A DNA stretch of 64,000 bases. It comes from Isochrysis galbana (Eukaryota > Haptophyta > Isochrysidales > Isochrysidaceae). Both the position numbers and the translations under genes were made by a program. Below, piece by piece: positions 9,376 to 21,382 of this stretch. The first letter of the stretch is position 1; each line of letters starts with the position of its first letter. The notes under the pieces are model-generated. The model ran no database searches. It was not told the origin of the DNA and was given only the letters and a program-made list of their open reading frames with translations. Location of the stretch: the NCBI GenBank assembly GCA_018136815.1, contig CM030934.1, positions 6,495,698 to 6,559,697 on the forward strand. Reading direction: 5' to 3'.

Positions 9376-11596
9376 CGGAGGGGTAGAGTGATACTGCATC
9401 TAAATCATCGAGAGTGCTTGTGCCGTCCGATATGAAGTGATGCTTGGCGTTGTCCTTCATCATCACCCGCCCACCAATGTTTGCCCTTGCTATGAAATCA
9501 CGGACGCCTCCACGTAACTCGACTACGCCGTCATATACCTTTTTGTCGAGGTAGAACCTGTCTGCCACGCTCGCGATGGTGCAATGACTATACAGATCAA
9601 TGTCGAAATCTTTGAGGAGCATGCTTCTGAACATTTCATGACCTTGCTTCAACACAAGCGTATCGATTTCGCAATAACGACTGCTATAGCGGATAAGGTC
9701 GAATTTGTCAGGCTCGATTTCACATCCCCACTCTGTCATGTTCTTGAACAGGATCTCACGATCATCGTCCGAGGTCACCTCCCTAAGCAATTTGGCTCTC
9801 GACACAAAGCCGTTATTCCTTCCGAACACGAACTCATGAGTCATTAGATGATGAGGCATGTATTCTTTGTGTCGCTCGAACTTGAACATCTTCGGAAAGT
9901 TTGCTAGCGCATTCGGTATCATCTTGTATGTATCGCGAAATAGGAGGTGAATAGCTCTCACTTGACCATCTTTCTCCTCCGAGTATTTGGCTCTAGCTGA
10001 ATAAACATCCGTACCCCGCTCGATTGTATCAATCCGACTCAGTTTTGATATGATCTGCGCTAGATCGTATGTCAAATTATGGACCATCACACGAGCTGTG
10101 AGATCCCTCTTCCCTTGAAAGTCCATTGGGCCGAAGTTCCTGTTCGCGCGATCGATCATCCAACTGAAAGCCATCTTGATCGGATCCTCGCAGTCACGAA
10201 TGGTTGCCGAGAATGTCTCGCCGTCGGGACCGCCCTCCGTGACCGAGACGGCGTAGCACCTATGCTTATCGAATGGACACGTCTCCGTATCCAGATAGAA
10301 ATCTCCGTGGCATCTATGCACCGTGATTGAGTTCATGACCTCTGTGAAGCGCTGTTTATTGTTAAGACCGAGTCGTTTAAATTTTTTCTTTAGTCGCTTA
10401 CCCTCTACCTCGTCCATACCCATGATCTCTTTCAACTTTTCCCTTACTTTTCTAGTGTTGTTACCATCCGTTTTACCCATCTTGTCATGCTTTAGTCGAA
10501 CATCGCCGTCGCTTATGGTAAGCTCGTCGCCGAACTCTAGCTTGCTCACATTTCGCCATTCTATGTGCTTGTACACTCGTTCATCATTGCAGCTCAGTGG
10601 CTTCAACAAATCCGGGATCTTGAACATGAGCTTCAGCAACTCCCAACTGTCGAGTCCGGATTGCTTTTGATTGACGCGACGATTAGCATCGATGAACTCC
10701 CACCATCGCTCCTTATGCTTAAGCTCTTGGAAGTGCTTCAGAGCATAGCTCGTGATGCCAGTAGGAATGATTGGAATGTAATGATCTTCAATCAGCGCAA
10801 TGGTCTTGATGTTGGTACCCTTGCCGATCTTCGTCAAATTCTTGTCGCCTAGCGTGCGCACATGAAGTTGGATCCCATCTACATTATCGTCGAGAATGTA
10901 CTTGATGTTCGTTCGTGAAATCTTACTGCGCATGAACTTACGCTTGATGCTGTCAATGAGTGCCTCGTCTACGCCCGACTCTTGAAGAGCGTTGATTAGA
11001 CATGGCGTTGTATAATTTTTAGCGCTTGTGTGACGCTCGTAAAGTTGGATCTTCTCGAGTATCGGAAGCGCGTATTCGCGGAATTCCCCGCACCCAATCA
11101 CGTCGAAATCGATCCACCACTTCAAAAATTCGCCTCCGGGGCGGGACCACCTACCATTTCGGCTCACTGCACGAATCTCTATCGTCAATGGACCGCTGGC
11201 GCTCTCAATGAGCTCCTCCGTAGCTTGGAAGTCGCTATTCATATGATACTCTTCTTCCTCGGGGTAATAACCATGGATGAGACGATGTATGTAGTCTTTA
11301 CTAATCGTACGATACTCTTCAATAATCGTCCGACGTCGACCCGAGCCAATGGGCGCACTCAAACGCATAATGTATTTTTGCTGCAGAGCTGAGTCTGCAT
11401 AACGTCCTATAATGTGAATCAACTCAAGAGATGTCTCCACAATAAAACGTGCGTTGGGCGGCGGAGGACCTGAGCGCGTGAACCCTTCTGCACGAAGCTG
11501 GCGGTTCCAGCGCCGTTTATCTCTGGCTGTGACATTTTGCTGAGAAGCGCCGTAGCGGAACTCTCCATCGATGTCCGCTGGTTGCTGTGATGACAT
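9372..11596 (-). mobile_element. Fossil protein-primed family B DNA polymerase (Polinton/virophage type)
   Basis: One long minus-strand frame starting at 11596 encodes about 740 residues before sequence belonging to the LINE begins. After an N-terminal region of some 430 residues come the 3'-5' exonuclease motifs: YLDTETC (Exo I) near 10290, HNLTYDLAQI (Exo II) near 10070, and YCEIDTLVL (Exo III) near 9660. The first polymerase motif, DAVSLYPSA, lies near 9380. The DxDAVSLYPSA form is typical of protein-primed PolB in Polintons, virophages and Polinton-like viruses. No capsid, ATPase, protease or integrase gene is seen nearby. It is a broken relic, probably fairly young because the remaining frame is long and clean. 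A linear-plasmid polymerase is the main alternative. Confidence 0.8.
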
Positions 11597-11812
11597 GATG
11601 GTTGGTGCTCTTTGATATAGGGGAGAGAAAATTTTTCACCCGATGTCCCACTTTTGGTAGAAGTTATAAAACTTCCGACCGAGCACCCTCACCTTACCTA
11701 TAGGAACAGAAAAAAGTTGCCCGCGTCCCCCGCCACCCACCCCTTCGTGACCGACCTGCCACCATTCGTGAACGGTCTGCCACCCCACCCCCGGCTGCGT
11801 GCGGCTGCGTGC
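11597..11812. other. A+T-rich flank of the polymerase fossil
   Basis: A short A+T-richer stretch lies directly upstream of the polymerase start, with GATATAG and AAATTTTT blocks that could be promoter sequence. It grades into C-rich repeated sequence after 11700. No further viral gene is visible. Confidence 0.3.
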
Positions 11813-12009
11813 GCCTGTGTCAGCCCACCTGCGACCACCTGCACCCACACGCGCGCATCTGCACACACACGCGCTGGCGCCTTCCTCGATCACCACACAG
11901 CTGCGCTGCGTCGAGCCATGAAGCAACAAAGTAGCAGGACGGGGCGGGCGGGCGGATGCGTGCCGCTGTGACAGGACACATGCGACCACCTGCAGGCACA
12001 CGCACGCAT

Positions 12010-12044
<35 letters not shown>

Positions 12045-12145
12045 CGCACCTTCCTCGAGACCCACACAGCTGCGATGAGTACACCTAACTGCGCTGCGTC
12101 GCTGGAAGGATGCATGAAACTAAGGGTAGCTCGACGGGGCGGCGG
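11813..12145. repeat. Two-unit tandem duplication with CA microsatellite
   Basis: Unit 1 (about 11813-11965) and unit 2 (about 11970-12145) share GCGACCACCTGC, CGCATCTGCACACACAC, CGC.CCTTCCTCGA, CCACACAGCTGCG, GCGCTGCGTCG and GGACGGGGCGG-type blocks in the same order. Unit 2 holds a longer (CA)n run at about 12011-12041, so the units differ mainly by microsatellite growth. Confidence 0.7.
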
Positions 12146-12178
12146 GCGGTAAGGACGCTGCAGCACCCTACTCCCACC

Positions 12179-12765
12179 AAAGGGGATGCTGTTTGGGCTC
12201 CACTCTTAGGATCCGAGTCGCTACGCGCCTCGAATCGTCGGGCCTGCGGCCCTCCCCATGGGGATGCTCAACCCCTCTGTAGGTCATAAAGGGGATGCTG
12301 TTTGGGCTCCACTCTTAGGATCCGAGTCGCTACGCGCCTCGAATCAGGATCCGAGTCGCTACGCGCCTCGAATCGTCGGGCCTGCGGCCCTCCCATGGGA
12401 TGCTCAACCCCTCTGTAGGTCATAAAGGGGATGCTGTTTGGGCTCCACTCTTAGGATCCGAGTCGCTACGCGCCTCGAATCGTCGGGCCTGCGGCCCTCC
12501 CATGGGATGCTCAACCCCTCTGTAGGTCATAAAGGGGATGCTGTTTGGGCTCCACTCTTAGGATCCGAGTCGCTACGCGCCTCGAATCAGGATCCGAGTC
12601 GCTACGCGCCTCGAATCGTCGGGCCTGCGGCCCTCCCCATGGGGATGCTCTACCCCTCTGTAGGTCATAAAGGGGATGCTGTTTGGGCTCCACTCTTAGG
12701 ATCCGAGTCGCTACGCGCCTCGAATCGTCGGGCCTGCGGCCCTCCCCCATGGGGATGCTCAACTC
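12179..12765. repeat. Tandem array with alternating unit lengths
   Basis: Five units begin with AAAGGGGATGCTGTTTGGGC at 12179, 12288, 12424, 12531 and 12669. Spacings are 109, 136, 107 and 138, then a final partial unit of about 95. Long units contain a second copy of a 29-bp segment (AGGATCCGAGTCGC through CCTCGAATC). The pattern is short-long-short-long-short, so the real period is a composite of about 245 bp. Each unit also carries a CCATGG inside a G/C palindrome. Confidence 0.9.
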
Positions 12766-12982
12766 CCTCCACAGCCCATTTTTCTGCCCCAGTGAGTTAG
12801 TGTGGATTTCAGCCCGGGTTCCCTATTCATCCGCGCGCTGCTTCGGCCAGGGGTTGGAGAGAAGGGGGCGGGAGACTATGGCTTCTCCTTTGCTCCGGCT
12901 CGGCTTGAATTTCCTTCTCTTATATCCCCTAGCGTCCCTCTTGCTGTCCGCTGGGGTCTCTATTAAGAGAGGTTAAACTACT
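12766..12982. other. Spacer between the array and the LINE
   Basis: No gene or repeat is recognised. This is likely the 3' untranslated tail of the minus-strand LINE plus flanking DNA; no poly(A) tract is visible on the minus strand. Confidence 0.3.
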
Positions 12983-15040
12983 CTAGGCGATGTTGCGCAT
13001 ATCCAGACCTCCCGCCGCCTGCCGGAGGTCTTCCGATATTTCTAGGTTGAAGTCTTTATCCACCGCGTAGAGAGGGCTTATCATTTTCTTAATATGTTTG
13101 TTGCTCGGGGCGTGTAGCCCCATATTTTCTCGTTGTTTCTTTAGTCGCTGAAAGAATCCGACTTTCGCCGTTACTAGTAAGTGGTATCTCGCAAGGATCG
13201 CTCTTAAGATCGACTTAGCGGACCTCCCGTCCGCGTTACCGTATTGTATGTTATAGAAGTCCGTTAGGATATACCTCCATGCCAGGATACCTAAGTATCC
13301 CGAGGAGGGATGCGGTCTATCCACTTGATAGCAGAAAAGACGCTGGGCTACTTCAGATCCCGGCCTAAGGTTAATCCCTAAAAGTCCCTCTATGAATTCG
13401 AAAACGGGCTCCGTCGCGATACAGGAGGCTAAATGCGTGGAACTCTCGGGTGCTATGCCGCAAAAGCGACATGTTGGATCGTCAGCAAAACGATTCGCCG
13501 TAGCTATTCTCCTGTGTAAAACGTGTTTGAAGTGCATATAGGAGTCCCTTGGTGTCAGAAAGTTATACTTGTATAGTTGCGATACTTGTTTCCACTTCCC
13601 CGAGAGGACAGGTAACCTCTTTTCCCATCTTAGTGTGGATTTTTGTGCCTTCGGTTTCCTCATAGCGAGGAACGCTTTAGTCAAGGCCTTGACGTTTATC
13701 TCTTCTAGCGTTTTATGCGTGCCTTTGAGTGTGTATTCCTGAGGTATCGGATACGCCGTATCCGCTGGCCCGTCGTACGCTCGTCCCCACTTCAGCGGAG
13801 TGTATAGCTCGTTGGGTAGTAGCTGCGGGCTGATCCGTTCGTAGATATGGGGTTCTCCCATTACATTGAGCTTAACTTCGTGGTAGTCGCCCTTCCGGTT
13901 CAAATAGTAGTTATGATCTTTGTCCACAAGAAGGTCTCCTAGATCGTGTGCGTCTGGATCTTCTTGCGGGGCTAGTTCGTGCTCCTCCGGAGCGGGGGGT
14001 GGGGTTGTCGCATGCTTTCTAAGAAGGTCCATATAGTTAGCGGTGGCTTCTAGAAGCCTTGCTCTAGACCATTCGGATATCTTCTCCCACGACTTGAGAA
14101 GTGGGCCTACCGATACGTATTTGCCTCTATGGCGTATCCATCTTTCTCCGTCCGGCAAGAATGCCGCACATTCGTCTGTGGTGTATATGTCCCCCGTATC
14201 TGGGTTGATGGTATTATGAACTATAACTGTCTGTAGAGATTCCCATTTAGCCCTATGTGAATGGTGTACCGATGGAGCCTTGTGAAAGAGGTTATGCCAT
14301 ACAGGAGAGCCCTGGGTCCCTTCCCGGGTGCTTGTTTCCCGAAGGAGTTGAACCCGTCTGAAGTTCTCGAGTGCCTGCCATCTGGGCTTTCCTAGCAGCC
14401 GCTACCGCGTCAACTTCCATTTGGGCGTACGTTCGTCGTCTGCGAAGCTCCACCGCTTTCGCGAGGAGGATCGAGGATACTTTCCTTTTAGATTCCGTCC
14501 ACATCAAGAGTTTGCCCCTAGCGCCTTCTCCCGGGGGGGCCGTATATAGTCGTCTCCAGAGGAGGTTAATCAACTCTCGCGTATCCGGGTCTTCCAACAC
14601 CTCCAGCGGTATCTTGGCTTCTATCTCCGTCGCCCGTCTAGGCGGGGCTATTGCGAACGTCGCAACCACCGGGTGGTGATCCGATGCCGCCATGCCCGTG
14701 AATAGTTTGATGTCTATGTATGCTGTATACCATCTCCACGTGGAGTAGTATTCCGCCGCGTATACGCGGTCTATCCTAGTGTAGGTCTGGTGCCCGCATC
14801 TCGTGTATTGGCCTTTAAGGCTCGGATTGACTAACAATTGAATGTCCGTGAGGCCGTGCGTGGCGAGCGCCCTCACAAGGGCTCTGCCTCCCGAATTCGC
14901 GTAAGGGGCCGCCCCCTCGCTAGACCTGGTATCTCTACTAACGTTCTCTACGCAATTAAAATCGCCCGCTAAGATAGTGTGGGGAGGTATTTCTGGCGTC
15001 GCCTGCCTCTTAGGGAGAGTCTGGGCAATCTGGGTGAGTC
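12983..15040 (-). mobile_element. LINE copy 2, inverted, lacking reverse transcriptase
   Basis: Minus-strand reading order is endonuclease C-terminal half (about 15040-14300) then ORF2 C-terminus (about 14290-12983). The endonuclease shows LAGDFNCVEN, YTRIDRVYA and SDHHPVVATF. The C-terminal part has the CCHC finger typical of LINE ORF2 ends (CRFCG followed by THLASC). The intervening reverse transcriptase, normally some 500 or more residues, is missing: the two parts meet near 14300 with a frame change. The endonuclease start is also missing; its upstream side abuts a family A repeat at 15040-15150. It is the same clade as the LINE at 7950-9375 but clearly diverged in protein sequence. A dead copy. 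Confidence 0.88.
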
Positions 15041-15150
15041 CCCCCTGCATGCCAACAGGCAGCGCAGGGGGGTGGATGGTTCTCGCCCCCCATGAGGGGA
15101 GTCGAGAGAGTGGGGGGGGGGGCGCGAGGCCCCCCTCCATGGCGACCAAT
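15040..15150 (+). repeat. Dispersed repeat family A, copy 1
   Basis: The sequence shows GCATGCCA, AGGC, GGTGGATGGTTC, CCCCCATGAGGGGAG, AGAGAGTGGGGGG and a GCGCGAGGCCCCCC closing block. The same order recurs at 22495-22640 and 35140-35290. It sits at the truncated 5' side of LINE copy 2. Confidence 0.6.
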
Positions 15151-15539
15151 CATAAGATTAGTGATTAATTAGTGGGCCGCTTTTCGTGTACGTGCGTTGG
15201 AGGTTGGAGGTTTCACCCTTCGGGAGAAGAGAAAACGGAGGACGGAGGGACGAGGGACAGAGGGGGGGGGGGGTGCTTTTCCCATACAAGTATATACCCA
15301 CTGTATGGGGGTATGTGTCAAAAAAACAACCAAACCTGAGGTCGCCTGGTCGCAGCCTCTTAGTGGAGGAGTGTCACCGTCACTGGGGGGCCCTTAGAAA
15401 CATCGTTTTTACGGGATGTTAAACTAGCTCGGTGAGCGGGCATGATCCATAAGCCCCTTGTTTATGTCCACGGACGCAACCGGACTCTCGGGCCATCATG
15501 GTGCGAACGACAAGGTGTATCAGGTCGTTGAAGGAAAGG
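15151..15539. other. Non-coding downstream of the cyclase-like gene
   Basis: The stretch holds a G12 run near 15260 and a CATACAAGTATATACCCACTG block with GTATGGGGGTATG. No gene is seen. It probably includes the 3' end of the minus-strand gene that stops at 15540. Confidence 0.35.
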
Positions 15540-18500
15540 CTACTGGGCGCTAAAGGGTCGGCGGGTAGGGAGCGTAGGCGGCGGCGCGTGTCGCCCGCGT
15601 GGCGACGATGCGCTCGTGGGTGGAGGGCGTGACCATCCACTACTCCTACTCCTCGGACTATTGCCGCGGGCTGTTCGTGGGGAAGACGGCTCGGATGCGC
15701 GTAAGGATGCTGGGAACTTGGGCGAGGCTAGCGAACATGGTGAAAGAGGCGGTGCAGTTGGAGATGCCAGCCTGCATGGGGCGCTTGAGGAGAAAACTTG
15801 GGCTATGGCACTACCGGAGATTTGGGCAGCCGAGTCTTCCATTTTGCGCAATAGGAGCGTGCGCGAAGGATGGGTGATCCCCGGGACCACCTGAGGTGTG
15901 GGTGGACATCGCTCCGCCGCACCAGGCCGTCGCGAGTGTGCGCCACGAGAAGTTTTTCGAGCGCTGAGTGGCCGCCTCTGTACGTCCAACGCCCGTGCTG
16001 CACGCCAGCGCTCAACCTCTTGCAACTTCCCCGATACCTCGCTCATCATCGAAAAGAGCGAAGAGAAACTTGGGGAGTGACATGGAGCTGTGACGGATTT
16101 GTCCTCCTCATTGTCCTCGGTGAACCTCAGCTCTCGAGAATTTTGCTTCCGTTGATGTTGCGAGCTCAAGCCATTGGCAGCAACGCTCAAAGCCGCGCTG
16201 TCAAGAGGATCCGAATATGGGCGATAACCGAAGGCAGATCTGTTAAAGCCTCGACCCAACGTCGTGGGTGAGACGGCGTCGTCGAGGGCACTCTTCGTGC
16301 CTTGTCGGAGAAGCGCGTCATTCCGGACGGCGGGTTGGCGATAGTCCGTGGAGCGGCCTGTGTTCTTGTGACCTGCTGTCGGATCTCTTGCAACAAGAGA
16401 GGTGGGCGCACCCATGGAGATAGCCGAAGCATCTTGACGAAACAGAGCCTTGTTTCCCTGCCGAGAAAGTGCGCTATCCAATCGCCAAGGTGTGCTCTGC
16501 GTCACGTTGGTGGTGTCTTCGTGGGCAGTCTGGGGTGTGTATGCTACAGCCATCTTGGATCCACCGGCCGTACCCATCATGTCAACGATCTTACGGCGAG
16601 TGGCATGTGTAATGAAGACGAGCGCTGCTGTTTCGCCTAGAGAACCTGAGCTTTGCCCTCGTTGCGCACCACGATTAGGCTGGTTTTCCGTGAAGTGCTC
16701 GAGTGCTCCGATGAAATCTGCCCATTTCACACTGCATCCAGCGCGGCTGCTCTCGTTTCGAATCGTTCTAGGCGACTCCAGAAAGATGGAGTCAAACGTG
16801 TGTGGCATGCCGCTCCCGAGGGCGGAAGTAGACGAGCCTACGGATACGATGGAACCTCTTGGCGGTTTGCGTGAACAGCGCGGAAGCATGTGATTGAGTA
16901 GCATAAAAATCTCCGCCTCGTCTCGAAAGACACCTGAACCCCGCAGAATGTCGAGGAGAGACGAAAGCTCAACAATGCCCGTTTTCCGACGGTCGAACAC
17001 TTCAAAAGCTTCACGCAGTTCGCGGCGACGCGACGCACTGAGGTGCGAAACGTTCGTAGTCGATGTCGCGTGACCATGGGCTTTCAACCACTTGGCCACA
17101 TCTACTCCCATCAGCCTTGGGCTTGCCATGCGACAGTTCGCATCACTTTGATGTCGAGACATGTTGCTTGGAGTTGTGCACACCCCTACCTCGGAAAGTA
17201 CCGACGAGGATCCCGCCGTACACCGTGCGGAGGTCGTGGCCGAGGAGGGTAAACTCTTGGCACTTCCACGACGCCCTCTTGGTCTCGGCGACTGCACCAC
17301 GTTGCTGCTTCTCAAAGATACGCCTAGCGAGGTCGGAGCATCGTCCGCAGAGGGCTCATCAAGCCGGTACACAATGCATGACCGAAAGAATCGCAAACCC
17401 CAAGCACCTGAGCCACCTCTTCTCTGGATAGCAGTCATTTTGCTAAGGGGGTGATGAGAAAGAGCGCCCTGTGCAGTCACCCGCCCGACGAGTAGTGTGG
17501 GGCCTCCACGTCGTGCAGAATTGGCGAGCATTAGCGCGCGTTCGACGGGTCTACCTGCAATCAAGCATGAAAGACGATATGCGGGCTTCTCCGGAGCAGC
17601 GCTTCCACCTTTCCCGAGGCGGCCCACGTCGGACGATGCCCTCGACACAGACGGCTCTAAATTTACCGCCACACCCGGGCTTGAACCCAAATCCGGATCC
17701 ATATCAAGACGAGAGCCCGGCTGAGAAGACGTCACGGCATGCGCCGACGACGCAACTGAACTGCCATCATTCGGCGCGCTAGCAAGGCTAGGCGTCGTGG
17801 GACGAGAGAGGCTGAAGAGCTCTCCGCGAGATCCCGGTCGCCCCTTAACCGGAACGACTTCCGCAGAAAAGCGCTCCTCCTCCTCTTCTGTCAAACCAGC
17901 AACCCCGACGGCGACTGTACCGGACGAGACGCCGCACAGTACTTCGATACCGTCTTGGCGCAGGGCAACCTGCACGGCGACTGCTGCTGCGACAGCCCGC
18001 CTCTGACGGTGCGACGGCTGCATGGCATTGATTTCATCAGGTGTGAGTGAGGCGACGGCGATAGTGCCATGAGATACCTGATAGATGGTGTGCATCGTCA
18101 TCCCGTACTCACGCACCGTGCGTGCTAGCTTGCGGACGGCCTGCTGTGCACGCAGTAAAGACTCGAGACTTTGTAATCGCAACTTCATACGAAACACCAC
18201 GACGGTACTCTCACGCATCCGAAGCCCTTCGACACCAATGGCGTACGACAAGGCGAATGCCATCCCTTCCGGCAAGCCACCCCGAGCTACCGTCGTTGTG
18301 TGCGACACCACACCCGGAGCCGCCGTCGCAACAAGATCATTTGGGCTTGGCGACCCGCGTTCGATTTCCCAATGAGTTGCCCGTGCCTTCATCAAAGCCG
18401 TGTTCACTCGCTCCTGTTCTGGGTCGGCAAGCCAGTGCAGCAACGCATCGGGGGCAGTGCGGCCGTGCCGACCGCAAGTCTGGTCCTCAAGAGCCGCCAC

Positions 18501-21242
18501 ATGCGCAGAGGCCCGAGCCTCGAATGAGACCTGCGGTGAAAGCCCATCGATACCGTCACGTATAGCTTGTAACAGCAAAAGAGACGTTGGAGCCTCAAAA
18601 CCTGGTCGAGGGGGAAGTGGATGGTGGGGAGAAGTATTACTTGCTCAACAAATTTTGCCATCATCCCATGGCGGTAGCAACAGTTGAGCCTGCAACTATG
18701 ATCACATCACTGCCCCCTGGCTGCAAAGAGCGGCTTTCACGGCTCTCGCCACCATGGCGCAGACGCTACTGTTGTATGAGCGAGAGAAAGTAAGCAGAGG
18801 AGCCCGCACCGGTTTGATCGTATGTGACGCTCGGCGGAACATTTGACAAGACGAGCGCATCGGCGGCTAGTGCGAGGACGTCCTGTGCGATCGAAGAATC
18901 AGCACTGAAATGAGACGCCAAGTGCCGGCGGCGATTTTGGGGCAGACTACTGAGAAAGACTGTCGCCGGCGACTTTGCCAAGTTCGTGTATGCCCACAAA
19001 CAGGTTCAATTATTGGATGAGCATAAGCGGAGCACGTTCATTAGCGCGCACCTGTGCAATTACGACGTCACCAGCCGATGCTTGCATCTGCACCGTGAGC
19101 GTCAGCTCATCCAAGGGGTCCCCCCAAAGAACCTATTGCGTGCCAACAGTACAAAGATTGTGAGCGGAGCACACTTCAGGCATGGAGGCAACAAGCACTA
19201 AGTGTATGGCCGCGTGCAAGCATTGAGCCGCATCAATCCAGAGTTGACGAGATGGGTTGCCCGGGTTCCTTCCCCAAAGCCACATTCGCGTGCCTGCGTG
19301 AATGGCGCTCCGATCGTCTCGTGATCCTCAGGTTCTCCTAATCTTACGCCATACAACGCCCCCACGCCAACACCACCGGCGACTCCAAGGCGAGCCATCC
19401 CTAGCGAAGCAACCTGCGTGCATATTCAGGGCTAATGGAGAGCGAGGTGCGAGCGGACGCCGCGTGTGCCCTCAGGTTACGTGAGATGAGCCAGGCCGGC
19501 AGTTGGACCGTCAACATCAGAGGTGCATCGTACAGGAGGCTTGTGACGCATGAGGCAACTCTCGCCTCGCACGTAGTACTGGGAGGGCTGATGGTGCGGC
19601 TTGACCTTTCTTGAGCCGTTTGTATCTTCCGCCACTGGGCCCAATGCCCAAGGGTCTCTCTCAATCTCGAGCGATGTCATTGGGGCATCCACCATCTCTA
19701 CGAGGTTATCATTGCGGTCTAAATCGAGAGATGTGATCGAACCTTTGGAGATGAGAAGGGGGTTAGCCAGCCGATGATTGGGTGAAGACAACCTTAAAGC
19801 TTACATTGAATGACACGATGGACACGAGTCCGGGTGGGCGCACAAGACGCGTAAGAGACTCGAGAAGAATGCGGACGATCTGTGCAAGAGTGACTCACCT
19901 AGGTGCATCGCATCGAACGACCCCGCTTCGAAGGCTGCCCGGCGAAGCGCCTGCATGCGCCGGTCGGATGCATGCGGACGCCGTCGTGAGGCCAAACGCA
20001 GTGCCCCTGATCCTTCACCCGCCACTCTTGCTGCAGCCGCAGTCGCCTTGAGGCTGGACAAACGGAGCGCCTCTTTTGCCGCTGCGGAAGCTCCACCGTC
20101 GAGATGTTCCGTGCTATGAAGGAGTGATTGGTCCATATCGCGCAGTGTGAGCATACACCGACAGGCGGCAATTGCAGCTAAGCGAGCAGCTCCCGGGATG
20201 GATGCATCATACGTCCACATTATGAGCATTCCTTCGGCAGTGAACCGGACAATGTCGCCACCCGCCGCCTCAGCCGCGCGCAAAAGGCGCCTAGCGGCAG
20301 ACGACAGCATCGTGCGAGCCTGCTCTCGCACCTAGGATACAGGCGGGATTGATTGCCCGAGTGCTCAGAAGAGGGTGGAAATGGCTGTGCTCGCGTGCCC
20401 TAGTCAATCAGGGCAAGACGCACAACCGGCTCCAAAATCCACACCTGCTGGTGAGCGGATGGCCGCCGCGGTGAATGGGCATCGACAGCCTCGATCGCCG
20501 GCAGATTTTCTGTGAGCTCGTGCAGTCCTGATAGCTCGACCACTGCAAAGGCGGCTGTGATTCTCTGGCGAGTTTCCGATTCGTTCGCCTGTAGAGTCTG
20601 CATTGCCTTGCGCATCATGGTTCCGAGCACCGGATCATGTGAGTCGGCTGAGGTGCGTCGGTAGAGAGCAGGTGACGCGCCGATGAGGCGACGGCCGATG
20701 ACGGGTGTGGATCCCCGCGAGCTGCTGATGAGGCCACGTCTCCCAATTGTGGGCGACCTGCCTCCCTTGCCAGCGCCCCAGCGGCCGGCTCCGGGCGAGG
20801 CCACTCTGGACCAGTGGTCAGCCACTTTTACGAGAAGGGATGTCTCGGCGGAGATGGCCTCGGGTGCCTTGGCAAAGTTGAGCACCTCGACGAATTCGTC
20901 AAACTCGAGCTGGCCCGACTGATCTGTGTCAACCTCGGCAAGCACCTCCGCAAGCCTCGCCCGCGTAAGGTTGAGACCGAGCATGACTGAGGCACGCATG
21001 AGTTCTGAAACGGAAATAGACCCCGAGCCATCGGCGTCCACCGTGTCGAAGACGCGTCGGGCCGAAGTACGGTCGAGCGCCCCCTCCTCCAGGATATTCA
21101 TGCGCGTGAGGTGGTCTAGCACCAATGTCGGCAAAAAACGCAGCAGGTGCGAGGTAACTGAGAGGTGGAAAGGTGACGTGTCAGACGAGGAGGAAGAGGA
21201 CATTGCTGCACAAAGCGTCGTGTGTGCGTCTGACGCTATCAC
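15540..21242 (-). CDS. EF-hand protein with two degenerate soluble-cyclase domains
   Basis: Exon 1 (21242 to about 20450) opens with a serine run, a SHLLRFLPTLVLDHL segment typical of ADCY10-like cyclase N-termini, and two clear EF-hands (DTVDADGSGSISVSELM; EVDTDQSGQLEFDEF). It ends entering a cyclase domain (AAFAVVELSGLHELTENL). Exon 2 (20331 to about 19912) continues with GGDIVRFTAEGMLIMW. A later piece (about 19400-19280) has GVAGGVGVGALYG. The last large exon (18578-15540) carries a second cyclase-like half (STVVVFRMKL, RRAVAAAVAVQVAL, CGVSSGTVAVGVAG), a third EF-hand-like helix (LREAFEVFDRRKTG) and long Ser/Pro-rich tails. In active class III cyclases the two metal-binding residues are Asp; here both first-domain positions read Glu (VVELSG, FTAEGM). 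Exons between 19900 and 18600 are not resolved. An upstream CT/GA microsatellite abuts the start. Confidence 0.65.
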
Positions 21243-21261
21243 GGTTACGACTGTCCGTCCT

Positions 21262-21317
21262 CTGAGCCTTCCTTCCTTCCTCTACCCTGACTCTCTCCTC
21301 CCCTTCCCTCCCTCCCT

Positions 21318-21382
<65 letters not shown>

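Noticed and set aside
12179-12765. CRISPR-like array
   Set aside because: Units are near-identical throughout with no variable spacers, and the host is eukaryotic; it is a satellite array.
3250-15445. 15-base match CTCGGTGAGCGGGCA at 3257 and 15430
   Set aside because: No similarity beyond the word; a match of this length is expected by chance in 64 kb.
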